From assembly GCA_013298775.1 (NCBI GenBank), contig JAAFIV010000026.1, positions 1-64,000 on the forward strand: DNA of 64,000 nt, written 5' to 3'. Of this stretch, positions 1-8,650 are shown piece by piece (within the stretch, counting starts at the first letter, position 1; every line of letters begins with the position of its first letter). A program made the translations under genes and the position numbers. This DNA is from Ignavibacteria bacterium. GTDB taxonomy: Bacteria; Bacteroidota; Ignavibacteria; Kapaibacteriales; UBA4661. The notes beneath the pieces were generated by a model that did not search any database, had not been told where the DNA came from, and worked only from the letters and a program-made list of their open reading frames with translations.

Positions 1-93
1 TCTCGACCTTATTCTTTGCAGGGAGTGTCAATACGTATTTTCGAGAGAATAACATTTCTCCCGAACAGCAAAAACAAATGTTTGAGTTCGCAA

Positions 94-795
94 ATGCCTA
101 TAAACCGTGATTTCCGTAGTTTTCAGCTTAAATATGGAAACGGAACTGCAACTGCATTTTCAGTTGAAGTTGATAATTACCAATTTCTAATTACTGCGAA
201 GCACGCTGTTCCAAATATTGGGCATTCAGGTCAAATAGAAATTTTTCATGATAATAAATGGAAGGCTATCGCTGTAACGGCTATCTATTGTGATAATGAC
301 GCGATAGATATTATCGCCTTATTTTCTCAAGCATCACTTACCCCAACTTTTTCCACCAATTTTGGGGTTACAGACTTATACGTTAGTCAAGATGTTTATT
401 TTTGTGGCTTTCCCTATGGATGGAGCAATTATGCCGGGCAAATAAATAACGGCTACCCATTACCATTTGTTAAAAAAGCAATTTGCTCTGCATTTGGCTT
501 TACCAAAGCACATACAGGAATGATAGCTGAACAGATTTATTTGGATGGGCATAACAATCTAGGTTTTTCTGGCGGTCCAATAAGTTTTCTTAGCAAAGAT
601 ACTGGTAAACAAACAATAGCAGGTGTAATTTCAGGCTATCACTGGCAGGCTGAACCAATCCAATCTAAGAAAAATCCTGAAGAAGCGGAGCAGCTATACT
701 ACCAAGCAAATACAGGAATTATTGTTGCGTATAATATATCCCCAATAATTGCTGCTATTCAAAAATTTATTCTTACTTGGAAGCAAGGAACGTAA
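94..795 (+). CDS. Trypsin-like serine peptidase domain protein
   Basis: This is a small peptidase of the trypsin fold (chymotrypsin/HtrA-like family S1), likely cytoplasmic because no signal peptide is visible. From the ATG at 94 the catalytic triad can be placed as His37 (in TAKHAV), Asp72 (in DAIDII) and Ser159 (in GFSGGP), each in its usual sequence setting. The frame is open back to a TTG at 16, but homology begins just after the ATG at 94, so that start is preferred. At about 233 residues it is only the protease domain, with no PDZ or membrane part. It lies 5 bp upstream of a HicB-like gene and appears to lead a four-gene operon ending in a DNA methyltransferase. Fold assignment is fairly sure; the substrate is unknown. 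Confidence 0.75.
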   Translation: MPINRDFRSFQLKYGNGTATAFSVEVDNYQFLITAKHAVPNIGHSGQIEIFHDNKWKAIAVTAIYCDNDAIDIIALFSQASLTPTFSTNFGVTDLYVSQDVYFCGFPYGWSNYAGQINNGYPLPFVKKAICSAFGFTKAHTGMIAEQIYLDGHNNLGFSGGPISFLSKDTGKQTIAGVISGYHWQAEPIQSKKNPEEAEQLYYQANTGIIVAYNISPIIAAIQKFILTWKQGT

Positions 796-800
796 CACTA

Positions 801-1001
801 ATGCGCTATTCCATGCTCATAAACTACTCTAAGGACGATGAAGCCTTCGTCGTAACATTACCCGAATTTGGCGATCGCAAAACGCATGGTGATACCTACG
901 AAGAAGCCGTGAAAAGCGCAGAAGCAGTTCTTGAATTATTGGTGGAAGCGTATTCTGCTGAAGGCAAGGAGCTTCCTCAGCCGTACTATGCTTTTGCCTA
1001 A
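801..1001 (+). CDS. HicB-like antitoxin-fold protein (first of two)
   Basis: A 66-residue protein of the HicB N-terminal fold (partial RNase H-like). It shows the typical beta strands ending in VTLPEFGDRKTHGDT followed by a helix with EEAVKSAEAVLELL. The ATG at 801 is preferred over an upstream in-frame TTG at 777 because an AAGGAA ribosome-binding site lies about 10 bp before it. In classical systems HicB neutralises the HicA mRNA interferase, but no HicA gene is adjacent. There is also no C-terminal DNA-binding domain. Many such orphan HicB-like proteins exist with unknown roles. The gene follows the peptidase by 5 bp and precedes a second HicB-like gene by 28 bp. Confidence 0.75.
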   Translation: MRYSMLINYSKDDEAFVVTLPEFGDRKTHGDTYEEAVKSAEAVLELLVEAYSAEGKELPQPYYAFA

Positions 1002-1029
1002 AAAATTTTGAACATCAATTTTGAGAATT

Positions 1030-1245
1030 ATGAATTTCGTCATAACCAATTACATCAACGCCGCCTTTGCCAATGCACTCTATGACAAACTTGATGACGG
1101 GAGCTTTGCAGGGCGCATTCCCGCTTGCAAGGGTGTTATCGCATTCGGCGCGTCATTACGCGAGTGTGAGCAAGAGTTACATTCTACGTTGGAAGACTGG
1201 CTGCTACTTGGCTTCAAACTTGGTCATTCGCTGCCTGCACTATGA
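1030..1245 (+). CDS. HicB-like protein (second), overlapping the methyltransferase
   Basis: A 71-residue protein of a second HicB-like subfamily, recognised by GSFAGRIPACKGVIAFG followed by an ECEQELHSTLEDWLLLG helix. The ATG at 1030 is chosen over a TTG at 1021. Its stop overlaps the methyltransferase start in an ATGA arrangement (1242-1245), which suggests translational coupling. It differs clearly in sequence from the preceding HicB-like protein, so this is probably not a recent duplication. No HicA toxin is found. Whether it regulates, inhibits or assists the methyltransferase cannot be told from sequence. Confidence 0.7.
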   Translation: MNFVITNYINAAFANALYDKLDDGSFAGRIPACKGVIAFGASLRECEQELHSTLEDWLLLGFKLGHSLPAL

Positions 1246-2189
1246 AATCCCCCAACAACCGCACCCTCACACTCTCCGAGGCGGAACGCCAGCATTTACG
1301 CGCTTCCCTCAGTTCGCTCTCCGCGCTGGCGACGGTAAATGAGGTGTTGGGAAAAGTTATTCATCAAGACTGCCAGACCGCGCTCCCACACTTGCCGTCA
1401 GGCTTTGTGGATGTACTTTTTCTCGACCCGCCGTATAATCTCACAAAGTCGTTCAATGGCACAACCTTTCGCGCAAGGAATGATGCGGAGTACACGGCGT
1501 GGATGGAATCATGGTTCGGGCAAATGATGCGGCTTTTGAAACCAACGGCAAGCGTGTATATTTGCGGTGATTGGCAGTCGTCGGCAAGTATTGTTGCGGT
1601 GGCGGGGCGGTATGTACATATTCGCAATCGCATTACGTGGGAACGCGAGAAAGGACGCGGCGCGAAAGCGAATTGGAAAAACTCTTCGGAAGATATTTGG
1701 TTCTGCACGAAGTCCGATGAGTACACTTTCAATCCAGATGCGGTGCGGCTTCGGAGGCGCGTCATTGCTCCGTACCGCGAGAATGGTGCGCCCAAAGATT
1801 GGCAGGAAACTGACGATGGTAAATTCCGCGACACCGCACCCTCAAACCTCTGGACAGACATCAGTGTCCCCTTCTGGTCAATGCCCGAAAATACCGAGCA
1901 TCCAACGCAAAAGCCTGAAAAACTCCTTGCAAAACTGCTTCTCGCAAGCAGCAATGCGGGTGACGTGGTACTTGACCCATTCGCAGGCTCTGGCACAACG
2001 GCAGTGGTCGCAAAAAAGCTAGGGAGGCAATTTGTAGCAATTGAACAAGAGGAAGAATACTGCTTGTTCGCCTTGCAACGCCTCGTCAATGCTGGATGCG
2101 ATGCAAGCATACAAGGCTTTTCAGATAGCGTTTTTTGGGAGCGAAATGCCCATGCAACAACGTCTAAACGAGGACAAAAGGCGCAATGA
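1242..2189 (+). CDS. Beta-class site-specific DNA methyltransferase (N6-adenine or N4-cytosine)
   Basis: A 315-residue amino-methyltransferase acting on DNA with S-adenosylmethionine. Catalytic motif IV, DPPYN, is at residues 62-66. The cofactor motif I, FAGSGTT, comes much later at 247-253 and is preceded by HPTQKP (220-225). This IV-before-I order defines the beta class (DpnA/RsrI-like). Length is normal and the gene looks intact. The modified base and recognition site cannot be predicted. No restriction endonuclease is adjacent, so it is either an orphan or works with the peptidase and HicB-like proteins encoded just upstream. Start ATG overlaps the previous stop by 4 bp. Confidence 0.92.
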   Translation: MKSPNNRTLTLSEAERQHLRASLSSLSALATVNEVLGKVIHQDCQTALPHLPSGFVDVLFLDPPYNLTKSFNGTTFRARNDAEYTAWMESWFGQMMRLLKPTASVYICGDWQSSASIVAVAGRYVHIRNRITWEREKGRGAKANWKNSSEDIWFCTKSDEYTFNPDAVRLRRRVIAPYRENGAPKDWQETDDGKFRDTAPSNLWTDISVPFWSMPENTEHPTQKPEKLLAKLLLASSNAGDVVLDPFAGSGTTAVVAKKLGRQFVAIEQEEEYCLFALQRLVNAGCDASIQGFSDSVFWERNAHATTSKRGQKAQ

Positions 2190-2344
2190 TTGTTCAACAG
2201 GCTTGGTTACTGCGTGACGGAGCTACACTATTTCCCAGCATTCATCGTTCTTTACTGAGAAAATTCTTTTGTATTGTGCCGACCAAACGCTGATAAAATC
2301 TTGCGTTGTGGCTGTACAATTTTCTCTTCATGTTCTCTTTAAGA

Positions 2345-2941
2345 ATGACACCACCTCTGACCACAATTTCCATTGCTGTTGTCTATCACAGTGCGTTTGG
2401 GCATACGAAAAAGCTCGCTGAAGCAGTTGTTCGTGGGGCTGAACAGCCGACAAATACACAGGTTCATCTTATTCGCGCCGAAGAAGCCAGCGAACACTGG
2501 GACACGCTGAACGCCGCCGACGCTCTCATTTTCGGCTCGCCAACCTACATGGGCGCAGTTTCGGCGGGCTTCAAAGATTTTATGGACAAAAGCGGCAATC
2601 TTTGGCTGAAGCAGCTGTGGCGCGATAAACTTGCCGCAGGATTTACCACTTCAGGCAGCTACAACGGCGATAAACTCGCGGTTTTACAGCAACTCGCCGG
2701 ATTCGCCGCGCAGCACGGCATGATTTGGATTAGCCTTGGCTTGAAGCCAGGCGATGCCGAAGAAGATGGCGCGAATTCTCACGTTCTGAACCGTCTCGGT
2801 AGCTATCTTGGCGCAATGGCTCGCTCGGTGAACGACAGTCCCGAAGTCACGCCCCCGCAAGGCGACCTCGACACCGCAGAATTTCTCGGCAAGCGCGTTG
2901 CGGAAATGGCGCACCGATTTCGAGGAAAGGTTGCAGTCTGA
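2345..2941 (+). CDS. Flavodoxin-like / NADPH-dependent FMN reductase family protein (WrbA-like)
   Basis: A cytoplasmic flavoprotein of about 198 residues with the flavodoxin fold. The FMN phosphate-binding loop is YHSAFGHTKKLA near the N terminus, followed by GSPTYMGAVSAGFKDFMD and FTTSGSYNGDK, which correspond to the loops around the isoalloxazine ring. Related proteins act as quinone reductases or electron carriers. In-frame starts at TTG 2306, ATG 2330 and ATG 2345 are all possible; 2345 is closest to the start of the fold and none has a strong ribosome-binding site. A 13-bp direct repeat (2934-2946 and 2948-2960) spans its stop codon. The guanine deaminase gene follows on the same strand. 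Confidence 0.8.
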   Translation: MTPPLTTISIAVVYHSAFGHTKKLAEAVVRGAEQPTNTQVHLIRAEEASEHWDTLNAADALIFGSPTYMGAVSAGFKDFMDKSGNLWLKQLWRDKLAAGFTTSGSYNGDKLAVLQQLAGFAAQHGMIWISLGLKPGDAEEDGANSHVLNRLGSYLGAMARSVNDSPEVTPPQGDLDTAEFLGKRVAEMAHRFRGKVAV

Positions 2942-2960
2942 AACATACAGTCTGAAACAT
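2934..2960 (+). repeat. 13-bp direct repeat across a stop codon
   Basis: CAGTCTGAAACAT occurs at 2934-2946 and again at 2948-2960. The first copy contains the stop codon (TGA) of the flavodoxin-like gene, so the duplication lies between that gene and guaD. It is probably a slippage product. Confidence 0.8.
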
Positions 2961-2979
2961 GAAGTATGAAAAATAAAAT

Positions 2980-4320
2980 ATGAAACACCGCATCTACACT
3001 GGTTTTGTTGCCAATCCTCGTTCTGCTAGCGCACGGGGCGGAATACACGATGGCGCAAATACCACTCGCGCACAAATGGAGTATTTCCCCGATGGCGCAA
3101 TCGTTGTAACAGAAACAGGGCGCATTGATTTTGCGGGAACAAGGAATGACGCGCTTTCCAGCTATCCTGCGGCGGAGGTGCGCGAGTACCCAAATGCACT
3201 CATTATTCCGGGCTTGGTGGATACGCACGTGCATTTGCCGCAGTATGAGGCGGCGGCGATTGGAACAGGCGAATTGCTGGATTGGCTGAATACCTACATT
3301 TTCCCGCTCGAAGCCCGTTTTGCCGACGATTCCTACGCCCGCGAGCAATCCCGCCGCTTCTTTGCCGACGCGCTTTCGCTCGGTACAACAACAATGTCCG
3401 TTTACTGCTCTTCCCAGCGCAATGCCACAGAACGCGCTTTTGAAGCGGCATTCGAGGCAGGTATTCGCGTGTGCATGGGAAAAACGATGATGGATTTTGG
3501 CGCACCAGAAAACATTCTTTTTTCTGCACACCAAAACATTGAGGATAGCTTGGCGATTGCAAAAGCCTGGCACGGCAGCGACGACGGACGGCTTCAATAC
3601 ACGCTTACGCCACGTTTTGCGGGGAGCTGCTCCCGCGAACTTCTCCGTCTCACAGGCGATGCTGCGCGGGCAAATTCTTTGCGCATTCAAACGCATCTTT
3701 CCGAAAATCCCTCTGAACTCCGCTACATTGCTGAACTTTTTCCCGAATTCTCGTCCTACACCGATGTCTATGCAGCGCATGGAATCTTGACGGGGCAAAC
3801 CGTGATGGCGCACTCCATTTACCTCAGCGCACAGGAACGAAGCCTTTTGCGCGAGCATGATTGTGCGTTGTCGCATTGTCCGTGTTCCAATCGTTTTTTG
3901 CAAAGCGGTGTGATGGCATTGCGAAAAAGTATGCGCGAAGGCTTCAAAATCGGCTTGGGAAGCGATGTTGCGGGTGGTTTCTCCTTGTCCATGCTGAATG
4001 AAGCAAAAGAAGCGGCGGAAAGCTCCAAAACGTGGAATATCCTCAATCGCGGCGAAGAAACGCCGCCTGTGAACGCGGAAGAGGCTCTCTGGCTTGCTAC
4101 GCTGGGAGGCGCAGAAGCACTAGGTTTAGAGCAAAATATTGGTAATTTTGTACGTGGCAAAGAAGCAGATTTTGTCGTTCTTTCGCTGAAAGATATTCTT
4201 CCGAATCATTCTTCCTTCAGCGCACCAGAACAGGTGATTTCACGCGCCGTCTATGGCGCAGGACGCGGTGCGGTACTAACAACCTTTGTTCGTGGAAAGC
4301 AAGTATTTACGCGCTCTTGA
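2980..4320 (+). CDS. guaD: Guanine deaminase
   Basis: Hydrolyses guanine to xanthine and ammonia in purine salvage or catabolism; cytoplasmic zinc metalloenzyme of the amidohydrolase superfamily. The family signature PGLVDTHVHLPQY carries the first two metal-binding histidines. Further ligands sit in QTHLSEN, the MAHSIYL histidine and the aspartate of GLGSDVAGG; SHCPCSNRFL is another guanine deaminase hallmark. The 446 residues match the usual length. It starts at ATG 2980, 38 bp after the flavodoxin-like gene, and may be co-transcribed with it. Confidence 0.93.
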   Translation: MKHRIYTGFVANPRSASARGGIHDGANTTRAQMEYFPDGAIVVTETGRIDFAGTRNDALSSYPAAEVREYPNALIIPGLVDTHVHLPQYEAAAIGTGELLDWLNTYIFPLEARFADDSYAREQSRRFFADALSLGTTTMSVYCSSQRNATERAFEAAFEAGIRVCMGKTMMDFGAPENILFSAHQNIEDSLAIAKAWHGSDDGRLQYTLTPRFAGSCSRELLRLTGDAARANSLRIQTHLSENPSELRYIAELFPEFSSYTDVYAAHGILTGQTVMAHSIYLSAQERSLLREHDCALSHCPCSNRFLQSGVMALRKSMREGFKIGLGSDVAGGFSLSMLNEAKEAAESSKTWNILNRGEETPPVNAEEALWLATLGGAEALGLEQNIGNFVRGKEADFVVLSLKDILPNHSSFSAPEQVISRAVYGAGRGAVLTTFVRGKQVFTRS

Positions 4321-4400
4321 GGCAAATTGCCTAAATTGTTCCCTTTATTCTTGAATTCAAGATTCTTTTTATTCTCGAAACACCAGATAATTCCTTCAAT

Positions 4401-4479
4401 AGTGGCACAGACATTCTTGTCTGTGAGTATTAGTGCAGGGTTCAGGCAGAGAACACAGACAGGAAGTCTCAAGCTATTG
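4401..4479. repeat. Dispersed palindromic element family C, copy 1 (degenerate right arm)
   Basis: Left arm AGTGGCACAGACATTCTTGT begins at 4401 and is shared with six other sites. The right arm is degenerate here (ACAGACAGGAAGTCTCAAGC), as in the copies at 17331 and 55692, which suggests a subfamily. It lies downstream of guaD. Confidence 0.85.
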
Positions 4480-4554
4480 AAGTCTGATTTTACGCACTCT
4501 TCAGAGATGTAGCTGTGTGCTAAATTTTTTGTTTGTCTTTCAAGAAAAATACTT

Positions 4555-7500
4555 ATGCTATTTATTAAATACTCAAAAGCTGCACGAATACTTGCTCTCA
4601 CGCTTGAAATTTTCTCTCTCCTTTGCGTAATGTTTTCTGCTCTGTCTGCTTTTGCGCAATCACCTGACACGCTCCGCATCCCCTTCAATCGTAGTGAAAT
4701 CACACAATCAAACATCATCCTTCGCCAAGACGCGCTTTATCGCTGGACAGTACGCGGGCGGGCGCAGGTAGGCGTTTCGGGGCAATCACCCATCATTGTT
4801 GATGCCCGCTTTGCTACGAGCAATCTCGGACTTCCGCAGCTTCCCGAGCAACCAACACGCCTTCCGCTTGATGAGAATACGCCTGTACAGCCGCTCTGTA
4901 CCTCGCTTCAAGAGACATCGCCCGCAAGTTCGCCGTGCAATATTTACTTTGGGACGAATGCTCGGCGAGGCGCATCAAATCTCGCACTCGACCCCGCATT
5001 CCGTCTCGCCGATGCCGCACAAATGAAACAATACGCTTTTCGTCCCGACGACGATACATTTCGCGCAAGCTCTATCTATCAAGCAATCGTGCGGGGTGCA
5101 AACGATTTCGTGAAAGCACTGTTTGTGGAAGGGTTTGGTTTTGGCAATAATCGAAGCTATGCGGATAATCCCGCAGACACCGCACTAGTGCTGACGATTG
5201 AGCGTCTCAGTCCTGAACTTTTACTTACTGCCGAACCCAATTTCAACATTACGGGACGGCTTCCTGTGCGGGTTCTGAACGATATTTCACCAGCAAGCAC
5301 TTTCCGCGACACCACGATTGATTTCGGCTCGGTGCAAGTAAATACGCCGCCTGTACAGGTACGCCGCATTGTCCTGCGCAATCGCGGCGCAGAGCCACTT
5401 CGCATTCTCCGCATCGAAGCACCGATGCTGAATCCCGTCTTTACGGTGGCAAGTTCGGCGGGTGCGCTGGAAAATCCAACATTGCTCGGCGCAATGAGCG
5501 ATTCCATCACGCTTTCCTTTACCTTTTTCGCCCGCGATGCTCGCCAGTACACGCAGGAAATTCGTATTATCACCAACGACCCAGCAAATCCGACCTTCAC
5601 GGTGCGTTTGCAGGGCAGTGGCGCGAGCGGTACACTGAGTCCAGTTCTACCAATGAATTTTGGTAATGTGTACGTGGGGACAACTGCACCAGTACAAACA
5701 CGTGAGTTTTCTCGAACCAATTTTGTGGATGCCTTTGCGATTGATTCCGTGCAGCTGCCCGCGCCGTCCTCAGGCTTTACGGTGATAGGTCTCGCGCCGC
5801 AATCATATCAAGTCGGCACAAATCCTCGCTTTTCACCAAGCGGCACGTTTTCCCCCAGAACTATCGGCGACTTCGCAGATTCTGCCGTGCTTCGCGGCAA
5901 TAATCTCGTTGATTACAAAATTCTCCTCACAGGGCGTGGCGTGAGAGCGGATTTTGCGCTCTTACGGCAAGGAACTCCGCTTGTAGAGCGGGTTCTGGAC
6001 TTCGGAGCGCACGTTTCTGGCGCGAGTACCACGCAGACATTTACCATTCAAAACACAGGCAATCTTCCCCTGAACATTGCACGGAATCTTGCTCCTAGCC
6101 CCAATGGTCGTCCAAGTGATGTCGGCGAATTTGAAATTGTCAGCGCACCAACCACGCTTGGTGAAATGACGGGAACGACGCAAACGTTTGTTCTTCGCTA
6201 CACCGCGAATCCACAAAATCCCGAAGGGCGCAAGGAAGTATTTTTTGACGTAAACATCAACGATGGCAATAATGGTGCTGCTCTCACGCCACAACGCTTC
6301 AGGCTCATTGCGCAGCGTTTGCCCAATGTGATTACACCAAGCCGCACCGACATTCGCTTCGACAGCGTGTACGTCGGCACACAAGTGCGTGATACCGTAC
6401 TTCTTGCCAATACTTCAGCGCGTTTTGCTGGGACAATTCTCCGCCAAACGCCACCAAATGCGCCCTTTAGCGCAGACACGGTGCGTTCTCCACGTGCGTT
6501 GCTGCCAGCAAATTCCGCTCTCGTCAATCTCGGTTTTTCGCCCATGCAAGAAGGTCCGCAAGAAGGCACCTTCACCTTCACAAACCGCGTGGATTCTACG
6601 GGAGCGCAGGAAACCTCCCGTGTGGGTGTGCGCGGTGTGGGTGTGCGCCAGCAATTTACCCTCATTCGCCTCACTTCCGACACCAGCGCAAACACGAATA
6701 CGACCATCAACACCGTATCAACACTGGTGAATGGTAAAACGCGCACCTATACGGCAAATATTGGCTGCGTGCGCGTTGGCGAAAGAAGGGATATAGGCTG
6801 TTTTTTTCGGAATGATGGGAATATTTCCTTTCGAGCATCCGACCGATTTGTGCGCCTAGAACCCGCACAAACACGCGATTTCACGGTTGTTAATCCCTTT
6901 CAAATATCGCGCTCTCTTTTGCCCACCGAACAAGACGGTTCGCTGCGGATACGCTTCACGCCAACTGTGCGCGGACCGCAGGAAATTCAGTACACGCTGC
7001 GAAGCGATATTCGGCAGAATATTGGCGGGCGAATCCGCATTCCTACTGCGCCCGACAGCACCGATGACATTACGATTATTATTCGCGGTGAAGGCATCAC
7101 ACCAAGCATTGAAGCACCGCAAAGCGTAGATTTTGGTGAAATTACGTTTGATGCGGCGGGCGTGGGGTGCAATAGCAGAACCCAAGCCATTCCTTTCACA
7201 AACCCTGCTACGCCCGCATGCGGGACGTTTACACGGCTCTCCAATCCACGCATTGCAAGCGCAAGTGCTACGCCGTTTAGCATTCGTTCTGGCTCGACAG
7301 ACCTCATCGTACGCACAGGCAGTTCGGTGGGGACGATTCAGGTAGAATTTAAGCCCACGCGGCAAGGTGAGTTTCAAGATGAATTGATTGTCAATACCGA
7401 CGCGCCTCCGCCACGTGATGTCCTGCGCATTCGCCTTACGGGGCGTTCTATTCCCTTGCCAAATGTGGTGATGCGCATTGCAACCAATCATACTGCTCGT

Positions 7501-8259
7501 CCAGGTAGCCCAACCCTTGTAACGGTGCCAGTGTTGGTAGAAGCCTCTACCATTGGCACTCTTAGCGCGAACACAGGTGCGCTTCGCCTGACGAACCGCG
7601 TGGCGTTTCAGTTGCAATACAATCGCACCTTGTTGGAATTTGAACGAGCCAATACTAACGGTACAGCATCGGAAGGCGGGCGCGTGGAGGTTACAAAAAG
7701 GGACACCGCTAATCGGGAACAACAAACCCTGTTCGTCAGCATTGAGGCAGCGCGGTCTGATAATTTTCGTCCCTTGGAAACGCTGGTCAATCTTGTTTTT
7801 ACCCCCTATCTCGGCAATGCACCCGCAACAGAACTTTCACTTGCCAGTGTCCGTTTTGGCGATTCCACGTGTCCCAAAATCAACATTGGCTCAAATGATA
7901 TCAAATCTGGGCAATTCCAGCTTGATGGCGTGTGTGATTTGGTCTGGAAAGCAACACTCCTGACACAAAAACCGCCCGCAATGGCAGATATTTCGCCGAA
8001 TCCGATTATCGGCGGGCAAGGTAAAATCAGGTTTTTGGTCAATGAAGCGGCAACGATTACGATTACGATGCGCGACGCGCTTGGCGTGCATTCAGCGCGA
8101 ACGCTCGTGCAGGAACGTAGTTTTGATGCGGGTTTGTACGAAGAAACATTGCCTTTGGAAAACGTGCCAACAGGAACATATTTCTGTGAAATGCGTGCAG
8201 TGTCAGCACATACGCAGGGCGTTTACCGCGAAGTGAAGAAGTTTGTGGTTGTGCGCTGA
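4555..8259 (+). CDS. Large secreted choice-of-anchor-D (HYDIN/ASH-like) protein with T9SS sorting tail
   Basis: A 1,234-residue exported protein. The N terminus has a hydrophobic signal segment ending near residue 35 (SAFAQS). The body contains repeated immunoglobulin-like modules of the choice-of-anchor D / ASPM-SPD-2-Hydin type, each opening with strands such as IDFGSVQVNTPPVQ, MNFGNVYVGTTAPVQ and IRFDSVYVGTQVRD. The last 85 residues form a type A T9SS C-terminal domain (ADISPNPIIGG ... GTYFCEMRA ... KKFVVVR). It is therefore expected to cross the outer membrane and be attached to the surface or released. No enzymatic motif is seen. The specific role is unknown. The ATG at 4555 directly precedes the signal segment. 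Confidence 0.88.
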   Translation: MLFIKYSKAARILALTLEIFSLLCVMFSALSAFAQSPDTLRIPFNRSEITQSNIILRQDALYRWTVRGRAQVGVSGQSPIIVDARFATSNLGLPQLPEQPTRLPLDENTPVQPLCTSLQETSPASSPCNIYFGTNARRGASNLALDPAFRLADAAQMKQYAFRPDDDTFRASSIYQAIVRGANDFVKALFVEGFGFGNNRSYADNPADTALVLTIERLSPELLLTAEPNFNITGRLPVRVLNDISPASTFRDTTIDFGSVQVNTPPVQVRRIVLRNRGAEPLRILRIEAPMLNPVFTVASSAGALENPTLLGAMSDSITLSFTFFARDARQYTQEIRIITNDPANPTFTVRLQGSGASGTLSPVLPMNFGNVYVGTTAPVQTREFSRTNFVDAFAIDSVQLPAPSSGFTVIGLAPQSYQVGTNPRFSPSGTFSPRTIGDFADSAVLRGNNLVDYKILLTGRGVRADFALLRQGTPLVERVLDFGAHVSGASTTQTFTIQNTGNLPLNIARNLAPSPNGRPSDVGEFEIVSAPTTLGEMTGTTQTFVLRYTANPQNPEGRKEVFFDVNINDGNNGAALTPQRFRLIAQRLPNVITPSRTDIRFDSVYVGTQVRDTVLLANTSARFAGTILRQTPPNAPFSADTVRSPRALLPANSALVNLGFSPMQEGPQEGTFTFTNRVDSTGAQETSRVGVRGVGVRQQFTLIRLTSDTSANTNTTINTVSTLVNGKTRTYTANIGCVRVGERRDIGCFFRNDGNISFRASDRFVRLEPAQTRDFTVVNPFQISRSLLPTEQDGSLRIRFTPTVRGPQEIQYTLRSDIRQNIGGRIRIPTAPDSTDDITIIIRGEGITPSIEAPQSVDFGEITFDAAGVGCNSRTQAIPFTNPATPACGTFTRLSNPRIASASATPFSIRSGSTDLIVRTGSSVGTIQVEFKPTRQGEFQDELIVNTDAPPPRDVLRIRLTGRSIPLPNVVMRIATNHTARPGSPTLVTVPVLVEASTIGTLSANTGALRLTNRVAFQLQYNRTLLEFERANTNGTASEGGRVEVTKRDTANREQQTLFVSIEAARSDNFRPLETLVNLVFTPYLGNAPATELSLASVRFGDSTCPKINIGSNDIKSGQFQLDGVCDLVWKATLLTQKPPAMADISPNPIIGGQGKIRFLVNEAATITITMRDALGVHSARTLVQERSFDAGLYEETLPLENVPTGTYFCEMRAVSAHTQGVYREVKKFVVVR

Positions 8260-8311
8260 GGAATGTAGCAGATGTTGCGGATTTGCATGCACAATTCCTG
8301 TCATTGGTCAT

Positions 8312-8440
8312 GTCTTCCCGTCCTACGCTTTTCTAAGCGTAGAACGGGTTTCGCGGTAATGCTGTCGCGGGAATACTTTTTCCAGAAAAATGGCACCGTG
8401 AAACCCGTTCTATCGTTCAGAAACGGTAGGACGGGAAGAC
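8312..8440. mobile_element. 129-bp MITE-like palindromic element (family A, copy 1)
   Basis: The ends are a perfect 15-bp inverted repeat (GTCTTCCCGTCCTAC at 8312-8326, its complement at 8426-8440). A nested inner inverted repeat (GAACGGGTTTCGCGG against CCGTGAAACCCGTTC) is also present. A closely similar copy of 125 bp lies at 40416-40540. No coding capacity. It lies in the 537-bp gap between the genes ending at 8259 and starting at 8797. Confidence 0.85.
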
Positions 8441-8446
8441 CTGAGT

Positions 8447-8576
8447 GACTCGCCTTACGCACACCCTCACCCCTCGCTGCGCGAGATACTCTCCCAGAGG
8501 GCGAGGGTTGATGGAGACTAGCTTTGAAGCCCTCTCCCTCTGGGAGAGGGTTGGGTGAGGGCGATGTGCGTAAGGT
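8447..8576. mobile_element. MITE-like palindromic element (family B, copy 1) with 9-bp flanking direct repeats
   Basis: Outer inverted repeat GCCTTACGCACA / TGTGCGTAAGG and inner blocks CCCTCTCCCTCTGGGAGAGG and CTCTCCCAGAGGGCGAGGG. The element is bounded by identical direct repeats GACCTGAGT at 8438-8446 and 8577-8585, which look like a target-site duplication. A second copy in reverse orientation lies at 28715-28856. Confidence 0.8.
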
Positions 8577-8650
8577 GACCTGAGTAAGTACCGTACTTCT
8601 AACTTACTTTTATGAAATGCGAAGTATCCTGCTTTGAATGCACCGCGCCA

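Noticed and set aside
801-1245. HicAB toxin-antitoxin system
   Set aside because: Both proteins are HicB-like and no HicA (double-stranded RNA-binding fold, about 60 residues) is encoded on either side.
2803-3903. Long minus-strand frame opposite guaD
   Set aside because: It is the antisense shadow of a clear enzyme gene, has low-complexity Cys/Arg-rich translation and no motif.
8449-8579. Possible CRISPR-like repeat array because of repeated CCCTCTCCC blocks
   Set aside because: The blocks form one palindromic element, not regularly spaced repeats with unique spacers; no cas genes are present.
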